From contig CAMWRO010000089.1 of assembly GCA_947176615.1 (NCBI GenBank), forward strand, positions 1 to 9,317: a stretch of 9,317 nucleotides of DNA, given 5' to 3'. The position numbers and the translations under genes are program-made. Of the stretch, positions 1 through 6,267 are shown one piece after another. This DNA is from an uncultured Porphyromonadaceae bacterium (GTDB lineage Bacteria > Bacteroidota > Bacteroidia > Bacteroidales > Muribaculaceae). Position 1 is the first letter of the stretch; each line of letters begins with the position of its first letter. A model generated the notes under the pieces. The model saw nothing but the letters and a program-made list of their open reading frames with translations. It was not told where the DNA came from and searched no databases.

Positions 1-11
1 CCCCGCTAACC

Positions 12-25
12 GGAGGGACGTTTTT
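12..25 (+). terminator. possible right arm of an upstream terminator, cut by the window edge
   Basis: A GC-rich run (GGAGGGACG) is followed directly by five T residues at 21-25. This is the form of the descending arm and T-tract of a Rho-independent terminator. The matching left arm would lie before base 1, so pairing cannot be confirmed. It fits with a new transcription unit starting at the promoter downstream. It could equally be a chance GC-rich/T-rich junction. Confidence 0.3.
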
Positions 26-65
26 GTGTGAATCACGGTATCGGTTTCTTAACGTTTTTAAAAAA

Positions 66-97
66 TTTGACGGTGTGGGATTGTTTCATTATCTTTG
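66..97 (+). promoter_or_regulatory. Bacteroidetes-type sigma-ABfr promoter for the DUF5106/thioredoxin-fold gene
   Basis: TTTG at 66-69 matches the Bacteroidetes -33 element. TATCTTTG at 90-97 matches the -7 consensus TAnnTTTG exactly. The 20 bases between them agree with the spacing known for the Bacteroides primary sigma factor. The predicted transcript start falls near 101-106, leaving an A/T-rich leader of roughly 15-20 bases before the ATG at 121. Any start codon before about 100 would therefore not be on this transcript. The next full match with correct spacing was not found in the downstream gaps, so this may drive several genes. Confidence 0.75.
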
Positions 98-120
98 TAT
101 TTGCAAAAATATATACTTTT

Positions 121-1005
121 ATGATGAAACGCGTCTTGCTGATATTTTTTATGGCTGTGACCCTTTCTGTTGGGGCCAAAGCCGATACATATTTTCAGTA
201 TCCGATTGTTCCCGATTCGATTTCGAATCTTCAGGATCGCTGTGACTATCTCGCCCGGCATTTCTGGGATTTCTGTGACCTGAAAAAGGCATTTTCGTCG
301 CGGCAGAAGATGGCTCAGGAATTTTCGGTCTATCTGTCAATTCTACAGAATGCGTCGGCCGACTCGGCTTTTGCTTCGGTAGAAAGACTTACCAAAAAAC
401 TGGAAAAGCAACCGTCTGACCTGCTGTTTCTTACCGAGCGTGCCGAGGCGCAGCTTTACAGCGACACGGCCGAAGTGTGGATTGACGAGCTGTATCTCCC
501 GTTTATCCGCGCGGCTATCGCTAACAAGAAAATAGACAAGGCGTCAAAGGCCCGTTTTGCCCATCAGGAAACAATTCTTTCCAATTCGCTCCCCGGGAAA
601 ACCGCCCCGTCACTTCCATATACCGACCGTAACGGCTTGCCGGGAAATCTCGACAATGATTCGGCTCAGGTAGTCGTGTTGTTTTTCAACGATCCCGATT
701 GCAGTGACTGCAACCTTGCCCGCATACGTCTCCATGCCGACATCAGTGCGAGCGAGCTGATCGAGGCGGGGACAGTCAAGGTCGTATCGATAGCGCTGAC
801 CGAGCCTGACGAATCATGGCGGCAGGCTGTCGCCGACTATCCCGAGACATGGATCGTGACCGCTAATCCCGATGCCGACCTGACATTTGACCTGCGCAGC
901 GGCACTCCTGAGTTTTATGTCCTTGACAAGAACCACAAGATTAGGTTCAAGCATCTCGGCATAGACCAGCTACTCGATATTTTCCGGCAATTAAAACGTC
1001 GTTAA
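121..1005 (+). CDS. secreted DUF5106 domain / thioredoxin-fold protein
   Basis: This is a 294-residue protein exported to the periplasm. A signal peptide is visible at residues 1-21: MMKR, a hydrophobic core, then a likely cut after AKA. Residues 25-150 resemble the DUF5106 family, including CDYLARHFWDFCDLKKAF near 41-58 and a conserved stretch around DELYLPF (132-138). Residues 155-290 look like a thioredoxin/TlpA fold: a strand VVVLFF, then C194-S-D-C197 as a CxxC motif, and T262-P263 in the position of the usual cis-proline loop. The CxxC implies a thiol-disulfide role, but no substrate can be named. I chose ATG 121 (ATG 124 is equally possible) because it begins the signal peptide and lies just after the promoter. 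An in-frame GTG at 28 would start before the promoter and put 31 odd residues ahead of the signal peptide. The DoxX-like gene follows after 20 bases, which suggests co-transcription. Family assignment is from recognition, not a search. Confidence 0.85.
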   Translation: MMKRVLLIFFMAVTLSVGAKADTYFQYPIVPDSISNLQDRCDYLARHFWDFCDLKKAFSSRQKMAQEFSVYLSILQNASADSAFASVERLTKKLEKQPSDLLFLTERAEAQLYSDTAEVWIDELYLPFIRAAIANKKIDKASKARFAHQETILSNSLPGKTAPSLPYTDRNGLPGNLDNDSAQVVVLFFNDPDCSDCNLARIRLHADISASELIEAGTVKVVSIALTEPDESWRQAVADYPETWIVTANPDADLTFDLRSGTPEFYVLDKNHKIRFKHLGIDQLLDIFRQLKRR

Positions 1006-1011
1006 TCCCAT

Positions 1012-1022
1012 TAAAACTCTGA
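1012..1022 (+). repeat. short leader repeat, copy 1 (TAAAACTCTGA)
   Basis: These 11 bases recur exactly at 3343-3353. Each copy lies just before a start codon (ATG 1026 here, ATG 3362 for the other) and just after the stop of the previous gene. Possible explanations are a shared translation-initiation context or coincidence in A-rich leaders. No function is established. Confidence 0.35.
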
Positions 1023-1025
1023 CCT

Positions 1026-1535
1026 ATGGCAAGCCAAAACAACTTTCTGACCAAACTTTTTCTCAAGACCACGGGATTTTCCTATACCAACATGGCCCGT
1101 CTTTTTATCCGATTGTTTGTCGGAGTAATGTTCATGCAATTTGGCATTCGTCATTTGGTCAACTTTGAATCGCTTTCCGACAATTTTCCCGCCCTCCTCG
1201 GTATGACTTCGCAGACAGCGCTGATTACGATGATCGTGATTGAGCTTGTCTGCTCACTGTTCATAATGGTGGGGTTTCTCACACGTCTCTCGGTGATACC
1301 TCCGGCACTCTCGATGATTGTCGCCGAGTATTATATCCTTCACGACCTGCTCCCCGATGTCAGTGTCTATGGTCTCGATTCTACCGACCCCGGCTATCTG
1401 CCCATCATGTTCATAGGCATTTACCTCTTTATTCTTCTTGCCGGCCCGGGAAAGATTTCGCTTGACTATTTCATCTCGCTCTATTTTATTTCGCGCGATG
1501 GAATCAAGGAGGAAGAAGAACTGGAGGAAGTGTGA
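1026..1535 (+). CDS. DoxX-like family inner-membrane protein
   Basis: This 169-residue protein has four likely membrane segments, near residues 22-42, 62-83, 86-104 and 124-141. The order and spacing are those of DoxX-like proteins: ARLFIRLFVGVMFMQFGIRH in helix 1, IELVCSLFIMVGFLTRL around helix 2, and GPGKISLDY after helix 4. The C-terminus is a short acidic tail (EEEELEEV). DoxX family members are small quinone-linked or oxidoreductase-associated membrane proteins, but most have no proven role, and nothing here identifies a substrate. The gene starts 20 bases after the thioredoxin-fold gene, and the pairing hints at a shared envelope redox job, which is inference. No Shine-Dalgarno is visible, and the leader carries a TAAAACTCTGA repeat. 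The family is fairly certain; the function is unknown. Confidence 0.8.
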   Translation: MASQNNFLTKLFLKTTGFSYTNMARLFIRLFVGVMFMQFGIRHLVNFESLSDNFPALLGMTSQTALITMIVIELVCSLFIMVGFLTRLSVIPPALSMIVAEYYILHDLLPDVSVYGLDSTDPGYLPIMFIGIYLFILLAGPGKISLDYFISLYFISRDGIKEEEELEEV

Positions 1536-1605
1536 ACGCATGACAGATTACAAATAATAAATTAAAAATAACAGTCTATCCTGTTTAGGACAACATAGTA
1601 TTAAA

Positions 1606-2670
1606 ATGAACATTGCAGTACTCATCTCGGGCGGCGTCGACAGTGCCGTGGCGGTTCACCGGTTGCTGGAGCAAGGCCACAACCTGCACCTCTTTTATAT
1701 ACGCATCGGTCTCGACAACGGCGAGGGCGACTGCTCGGCCGAGGAAGATATTGAGATGTGCTCCTACATTGCCCGGCACTACAATCTGCCGTTTGACGTC
1801 GTGTCACTCCATGAGGAATACTGGGACAATGTCATGGAATATGCGTTGCGCACGGTCAAGGAGGGACTTACCCCTAACCCTGACATCATGTGCAACAAAA
1901 TGATTAAGTTCGGATTTTTTGAACAGCGGTGGGGGCATGAATTTGACCGCACGGCGACGGGACATTATGCCACGACCCGGGAAATTGACGGTCTCGTCTA
2001 TCTCGGCACCGGGGTTGATCAGGTTAAAGACCAGACTGATTTTCTTGCCCGCATCAGCTATGACCAGCTGCGCCATCTCGTTTTTCCCATCGGCGACCTT
2101 CCCAAGGCCCGGGTGCGCGAAATCGCACTTGAAACCCGTATGCCCAACGCTTTCCGCAAAGACTCGCAGGGTATATGTTTTCTCGGCAAAATAAACTATA
2201 ACGATTTTATCCGTCGCCATCTCGGCGAAAAACCGGGTTCGATTGTTGAAATAGAAACAGGACGTAAACTCGGCGAGCATCGCGGCTACTGGTTCCACAC
2301 GATCGGACAGCGCAAAGGTCTCGGATTGAGCGGTGGTCCGTGGTATGTGGTGAAAAAGAACATCCATGACAATGTCGTGTATGTCTCGCGCGGTTATGAC
2401 ACTGAAAAGCAGTATGGCAATACGCTGAATCTGACCGAGATGCACTGGATTACCCGCGACCCGTGGCCCGATAGCTGTGAAAAAGTCGACATTACGTTCA
2501 AAAACCGGCATACTCCCGAGTTTATACCCGCCACCCTGACGCGGATGCCCGACGGAGATTATGTCATCGAGTCATCGCGCCGCGTCCAAGGAATCGCCCC
2601 GGGGCAATTCGGCGTAATATATGACCGCGATTCCCGCCTATGTTATGGCAGCGGTATAATTTATAAGTAA
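1606..2670 (+). CDS. mnmA: tRNA-specific 2-thiouridylase MnmA (Bacteroidetes-type variant)
   Basis: MnmA uses ATP and a persulfide relay to put sulfur on C2 of uridine 34 in the tRNAs for Glu, Gln and Lys, in the cytoplasm. The 354-residue length is normal for the family. The PP-loop ATP-binding motif SGGVDS is at residues 8-13. The catalytic pair is present as C96 in NPDIMCN, with D93 in the usual place, and C191 in DSQGICFLG. TIGQRKGLGLSGG lies in the central domain, and a C-terminal beta domain follows. Two details differ from the common form: the usual KDQSYFL segment reads KDQTDFL at 141-147, and SGGVDSAV replaces the usual SSV. Bacteroidetes often carry more than one mnmA, so this may be a paralog with a narrower tRNA set; that is inference. 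A 70-base AT-rich gap separates it from the DoxX gene, so it may have its own promoter, though no consensus match was seen. Confidence 0.93.
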   Translation: MNIAVLISGGVDSAVAVHRLLEQGHNLHLFYIRIGLDNGEGDCSAEEDIEMCSYIARHYNLPFDVVSLHEEYWDNVMEYALRTVKEGLTPNPDIMCNKMIKFGFFEQRWGHEFDRTATGHYATTREIDGLVYLGTGVDQVKDQTDFLARISYDQLRHLVFPIGDLPKARVREIALETRMPNAFRKDSQGICFLGKINYNDFIRRHLGEKPGSIVEIETGRKLGEHRGYWFHTIGQRKGLGLSGGPWYVVKKNIHDNVVYVSRGYDTEKQYGNTLNLTEMHWITRDPWPDSCEKVDITFKNRHTPEFIPATLTRMPDGDYVIESSRRVQGIAPGQFGVIYDRDSRLCYGSGIIYK

Positions 2671-2707
2671 TCGGCATTCACTAACCACCCAACTTATCCT
2701 CAGACGA

Positions 2708-3331
2708 ATGGACTCCCGCATACGGCTAAAAGTTCTCGGAATATCCTACAGCCAGATTCAGAACGGTGCCTACGCACTGATACTGGCTCAGGCCAACGGC
2801 CCCTACCGCATCCCGGTGGTAATCGGAGCCGCCGAGGCCCAGTCAATCGCAATGAAGATGGAGGGACTGACTCCCCCGCGTCCGATGACCCATGACCTCT
2901 TTGTCAGTTTCGCCCATGCATTCGGAGTAAAACTGAAAGAAGTGTTTATCTACAAGTTTGAAGACGGGATTTTCTCGTCGGAACTGACGTTTGCCGACGA
3001 TGACCGCACCGTCACGCTTGACTCGCGCACCAGTGATGCTATCGCGATAGCCATGCGCACGGGTGCGCCTATCTATACCACCCCCGAGATTCTTGACGAG
3101 ACGGGGTTTGTCATGGAAGTGCGTGAGGAAGAATCGGAAACCGAGGCCGACGATGATACCGAAACCGGCCCCGGTGAGCCTCGTCTTGAAAACTATGCCG
3201 TCGAGGAGCTTGAACGCACTCTCGCCCGCCACATCGAGCGTGAAGAATATGAACAGGCGGCAAAGGTAGCCGAAATCCTCAACCGCAAGCGCGGCAACTC
3301 CCTCGGCGATGCCGATTCCTTAACCCATTAG
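2708..3331 (+). CDS. bifunctional nuclease family protein (DUF151) with C-terminal UVR motif
   Basis: This is a 207-residue cytoplasmic protein. Residues 3-130 form a DUF151/bifunctional nuclease domain, with the hallmark RPMTHDLF (58-65) and DSRTSDAIAIAMRTGAPIY (105-123). An acidic linker at about 138-155 is rich in Glu and Asp. It is followed by a UVR-type helical hairpin at about 165-195 (EELERTLARHIEREEYEQAA, then a basic NRKR end), the motif by which UvrB and UvrC contact each other and which also occurs in McsA/ClpC-type proteins. The nuclease label comes from plant and other homologs reported to cut RNA and DNA; activity of bacterial members is poorly defined. The domain layout agrees with the usual Bacteroidetes form of this protein. 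The gene sits 37 bases after mnmA and 30 before the nucleoside permease. Its true role is unknown. Confidence 0.85.
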   Translation: MDSRIRLKVLGISYSQIQNGAYALILAQANGPYRIPVVIGAAEAQSIAMKMEGLTPPRPMTHDLFVSFAHAFGVKLKEVFIYKFEDGIFSSELTFADDDRTVTLDSRTSDAIAIAMRTGAPIYTTPEILDETGFVMEVREEESETEADDDTETGPGEPRLENYAVEELERTLARHIEREEYEQAAKVAEILNRKRGNSLGDADSLTH

Positions 3332-3342
3332 AATTCTTACCC

Positions 3343-3353
3343 TAAAACTCTGA
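3343..3353 (+). repeat. short leader repeat, copy 2 (TAAAACTCTGA)
   Basis: This is an exact match to 1012-1022. It ends 8 bases before ATG 3362, compared with 3 bases before ATG 1026 for the first copy. The differing distance argues against a strict ribosome-binding role. A chance match in short A-rich leaders remains possible. Confidence 0.35.
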
Positions 3354-3361
3354 TATAATAT

Positions 3362-4699
3362 ATGAAATCCTTAAAAGTACGCCTCTCCGCGATGAACTTT
3401 CTGGAATTTGCCGTCTGGGGAGCCTATCTGACATCGCTCGGCAACTATCTGATGCGTATCGGTCTCGCGAGTGAAATCGGATGGTTCTATACCGTCCAAG
3501 GAATTGTGTCTCTTTTCATGCCCGCTGTAATCGGCATCGTGGCCGACCGTTGGGTTCAGGCCCAGCGCATGTTGAGCGCGTGTCACATGGCGGCCGGACT
3601 GTTCATGTGTGCGGCCGGAGCCTATGCGATGACAGCGGATGTTGTCGAGTTTGGCCCGCTGTTCACGCTTTACTCTTTATCGGTAGGATTTTTCATGCCC
3701 ACTATAGGCCTGTCCAATTCGGTGGCATTCAACGCGCTGTTTAAGGCCGGACTTGATACTGTCAAGCATTTCCCGCCCATCCGTGTGTTTGGCACGGTCG
3801 GATTCATATGCTCGATGTTGTTTGTCAACTTCACCCAGTTCCAGACAAGCTACATGCAGTTGTTTACATCGGGCATACTCAGTTTCCTCTTGGCTATTTA
3901 CGCCCTGACAATGCCCGCTTGCCCCGTCAACAAGGCTAAAGCCGGGTCGCTCGCCGAGAGCCTCGGGTTGAAGGCGTTCAAACTGTTCAAGATAAAAAAG
4001 ATGGCCATTTTCTTTATCTTCAGCATGTTGCTGGGCGTGTCATTGCAGATTACCAACAGCTATGGCAACCCCTTCATCACGACTTTTGCCGGTATCCCTG
4101 AATTTGCCGACACTTGGGGAGCCCGCAACGCCAACGCGCTCATCTCGCTTTCTCAGATTAGCGAGACACTCTGTATCCTGCTCATCCCCTTCTGCCTGAA
4201 ACGATTCGGCATAAAGGGCGTCATGCTGATGTCGATGTTTGCGTGGGTATTCCGTTTCGGATTTTTCGGACTCGGTGACCCGGGTAGCGGAGTGTGGCTT
4301 TTCGTCCTCTCCTGCATCGTCTACGGCATTGCCTTTGACTTTTTCAATGTCTCGGGCGGCCTTTATGTCGACCGTGAGACTACTCCCGACATCCGCAGCA
4401 GCGCCCAAGGTCTTTTCATGATTATGACCAACGGTGTCGGCGCGACTGTCGGAACACTTGCCGCTCAGGCTGTTGTCAACCATTTCGTATACTTTGAAGG
4501 CGCGACTCCGCAGGCCCAGATTCAAGGATGGGAAACCTCATGGTTTATATTTGCCGGATATGCGCTCGTTGTCGGAGTCCTGTTCATGCTTATCTTCAAG
4601 GAGAAGACCAATGACATGGCGGCTGACCCGGATCTGAACAAGGAAATCAAGGAGGTCGAAGGCTCGGTGTCTCCGGCCGACGGATTTGTAAACGAATAA
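3362..4699 (+). CDS. nucleoside permease, NupG/XapB-type MFS transporter
   Basis: This 445-residue polytopic inner-membrane protein has roughly twelve hydrophobic segments, the major facilitator layout. It resembles the nucleoside:proton symporter group typified by E. coli NupG. The N-terminus FLEFAVWGAYLTSLGNYL is followed by a segment ending FMPAVIGIVADRW. Later come SQISETLCILLIPFCLKRFG and YGIAFDFFNVSGGLYVD, regions shared with NupG and XapB. A charged cytoplasmic loop at about 190-213 divides the two six-helix halves. The C-terminal tail of about 30 residues is acidic and hydrophilic. Members import nucleosides by proton symport; which ones this protein takes cannot be read from sequence. 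No nucleoside-catabolism genes lie beside it, so the context does not narrow the substrate. The ATG at 3362 begins directly on the conserved N-terminal region. Confidence 0.88.
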   Translation: MKSLKVRLSAMNFLEFAVWGAYLTSLGNYLMRIGLASEIGWFYTVQGIVSLFMPAVIGIVADRWVQAQRMLSACHMAAGLFMCAAGAYAMTADVVEFGPLFTLYSLSVGFFMPTIGLSNSVAFNALFKAGLDTVKHFPPIRVFGTVGFICSMLFVNFTQFQTSYMQLFTSGILSFLLAIYALTMPACPVNKAKAGSLAESLGLKAFKLFKIKKMAIFFIFSMLLGVSLQITNSYGNPFITTFAGIPEFADTWGARNANALISLSQISETLCILLIPFCLKRFGIKGVMLMSMFAWVFRFGFFGLGDPGSGVWLFVLSCIVYGIAFDFFNVSGGLYVDRETTPDIRSSAQGLFMIMTNGVGATVGTLAAQAVVNHFVYFEGATPQAQIQGWETSWFIFAGYALVVGVLFMLIFKEKTNDMAADPDLNKEIKEVEGSVSPADGFVNE

Positions 4700-4717
4700 A
4701 AATCAGTTTCGCAGAAT

Positions 4718-5440
4718 ATGATTCAATTCTATGCTCCTGACCTGATGACATCGCCCGTGTTGCCCGAAAGCGACTCGGGCCACGCGGTGCGCGTGCTCCG
4801 TATGCAAGCCGGAGACCGGTTGCGTGTTGTCGACGGGCGAGGGCACATATTTGACTGCCGCTTGCTTGACGCGCATCCCAAGCGCGCGGTAGTGGATATT
4901 GTGGACACGGTTGAGCAGCCTCTTTCGTGGACGCAGCAAATCACGGTGGCTGTCGCCCCGACCAAGCATCTTGACCGCATGGAATGGCTGGTGGAAAAAC
5001 TGACCGAAGTCGGCGTGAACCGTATCATTCCCATTTTGTGCCGACACTCCGAGCGGCGCGAAATCAAGGTTGAACGGTTGGTCAAGACGGCGGTCTCGGC
5101 CATGAAACAGTCGTTGAAAGCCACAATGCCTGTTATTGACGAGATGACCCCGATTGACAAGGTCCTCGGCTCGGTTCCGGCCACGACCGACAAGTTTGTG
5201 GCTTATTGTGACGATGCTGTCGGGCGGCATGACTTCTCGTGCAGCTACCGTCCCGGCCGCGACACTTTGATTCTCATCGGCCCCGAGGGGGATTTCTCTC
5301 CGGCCGAAATAAAAACCGCGCTCGACACCGGTTTTGTCCCGGTCACCCTCGGGGAGGAACGCCTCCGCACCGAGACGGCCGCCCTTTATGCCGTCACCGC
5401 CTGTCACGTCCTTGACCGGCTGAAATCCTCCACATTATGA
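4718..5440 (+). CDS. rsmE: 16S rRNA (uracil(1498)-N(3))-methyltransferase RsmE
   Basis: RsmE methylates N3 of U1498 in the 16S rRNA of the assembled 30S subunit, using S-adenosylmethionine. The 240-residue length is standard. Residues 1-70 form the PUA-like RNA-binding domain, with HAVRVLRMQAGDRLRVVDGRG at 22-42. The SPOUT methyltransferase domain follows, with EWLVEKLTEVGVNRIIPI at 89-106 and a KQS segment near 130. The knotted cofactor site is made of LIGPEGDFSPAEI (186-198) and LGEERLRTETAAL (211-223). All signature residues of the family appear intact. The gene lies 18 bases after the permease and 8 before kdsA, so it is probably part of the same transcript. Confidence 0.95.
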   Translation: MIQFYAPDLMTSPVLPESDSGHAVRVLRMQAGDRLRVVDGRGHIFDCRLLDAHPKRAVVDIVDTVEQPLSWTQQITVAVAPTKHLDRMEWLVEKLTEVGVNRIIPILCRHSERREIKVERLVKTAVSAMKQSLKATMPVIDEMTPIDKVLGSVPATTDKFVAYCDDAVGRHDFSCSYRPGRDTLILIGPEGDFSPAEIKTALDTGFVPVTLGEERLRTETAALYAVTACHVLDRLKSSTL

Positions 5441-5448
5441 ATTAACTA

Positions 5449-6267
5449 ATGATTATGAATTTTAAAGATTATAGCAGTTATCCCAATTTCTTCCTCCTTG
5501 CAGGCCCCTGCGTCATCGAGGGGGAGAAAATGGCTATGGAAATCGCCGAGACCATCGTCAAAGTAACCGAAAACCTTGGCATACCCTACGTTTTCAAAGG
5601 GTCTTACCGCAAGGCCAACCGCTCGCGCCTCGACTCTTTTACCGGCATCGGCGACCTTGAGGCCCTTGCCATTCTCGGAAAAGTGAAATCGACATTCGGC
5701 ATCCCTGTCGTGACCGATATCCACTCGCCCGAAGAAGCGCAGATGGCGGCTGACTTTGTCGACGTGCTCCAGATTCCGGCATTCCTTTGCCGCCAGACCG
5801 ACCTGCTCGTGGCCGCCGCACGCACCGGCAAGGCTGTCAACATCAAGAAAGGGCAATTTCTGTCACCCGAGGCGATGCAGTTTGCCGTGCAGAAAGTAAG
5901 AGAGGCCGGAAACGACAATGTAGCCGTTACGGAACGCGGGGTGTCATTCGGATATCAGGACCTCATTGTCGATTATCGCGGGATTCCCGAGATGCAGAAA
6001 TTCGGATGTCCCGTCATTCTCGACGCAACCCACTCGCTCCAGCAGCCCAACCAGCCCAAAGGCGTCACCGGAGGCCGTCCCGACCTGATCGAGACAATCG
6101 CCCGCGCCGGGGTGGCTGTCGGCGTTGACGGCCTTTTTATCGAGACTCATCCCGAGCCGTCACAAGCCAAAAGCGACGGGGCCAACATGCTCCCGCTTTC
6201 CCGGCTCCCCGAGCTCTTGAAACGTCTCTCGGCCATCCGCGCCACCATAAACATGTTTGCAGACTAA
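5449..6267 (+). CDS. kdsA: 3-deoxy-8-phosphooctulonate synthase KdsA, metal-dependent type
   Basis: KdsA condenses phosphoenolpyruvate with arabinose 5-phosphate to make KDO 8-phosphate, the precursor of the KDO sugar in the lipopolysaccharide core, which marks the host as Gram-negative. The 272-residue protein is a complete TIM barrel. Visible motifs include LLAGPCVIEG (16-25), KGSYRKANRSR (50-60), VNIKKGQFLSP (130-140) and DATHSLQQPN (192-201). The four metal ligands of the Aquifex enzyme (Cys11, His185, Glu222, Asp233) correspond, all at a constant offset of ten, to C21, H195, E232 and D243. This makes it the metal-dependent class; E. coli KdsA has Asn in place of the Cys. ATG 5455 (residue 3) is an alternative start. 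The stop overlaps the next ATG by one base (TAATG), which suggests translational coupling to the TPR gene. Confidence 0.96.
   Translation: MIMNFKDYSSYPNFFLLAGPCVIEGEKMAMEIAETIVKVTENLGIPYVFKGSYRKANRSRLDSFTGIGDLEALAILGKVKSTFGIPVVTDIHSPEEAQMAADFVDVLQIPAFLCRQTDLLVAAARTGKAVNIKKGQFLSPEAMQFAVQKVREAGNDNVAVTERGVSFGYQDLIVDYRGIPEMQKFGCPVILDATHSLQQPNQPKGVTGGRPDLIETIARAGVAVGVDGLFIETHPEPSQAKSDGANMLPLSRLPELLKRLSAIRATINMFAD

Noticed and set aside
28..120. In-frame extension of the first gene back to GTG 28
   Set aside because: It spans the promoter at 66-97 and would bury the signal peptide that starts at 121.
1570..1585. Inverted repeat AACAG/CTGTT in the gap before mnmA
   Set aside because: It has only five mostly A/T pairs, with no T-tract after it; too weak for a terminator or a supported operator.
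1536..1605. Possible separate promoter for mnmA in the 70-base AT-rich gap
   Set aside because: No TTTG/TAnnTTTG pair with proper spacing is present. A weaker promoter is possible but cannot be supported from sequence.
1804..2511. Long open frame on the minus strand opposite mnmA
   Set aside because: It is a shadow of the mnmA coding sequence with no recognisable protein family. The same holds for the minus-strand frames opposite rsmE and the EEP gene.
4545..4552. TATATTTG, a -7 consensus match upstream of rsmE
   Set aside because: It lies within the permease coding sequence (Trp-Phe-Ile-Phe-Ala), about 165 bases before rsmE, with no TTTG at the right distance.
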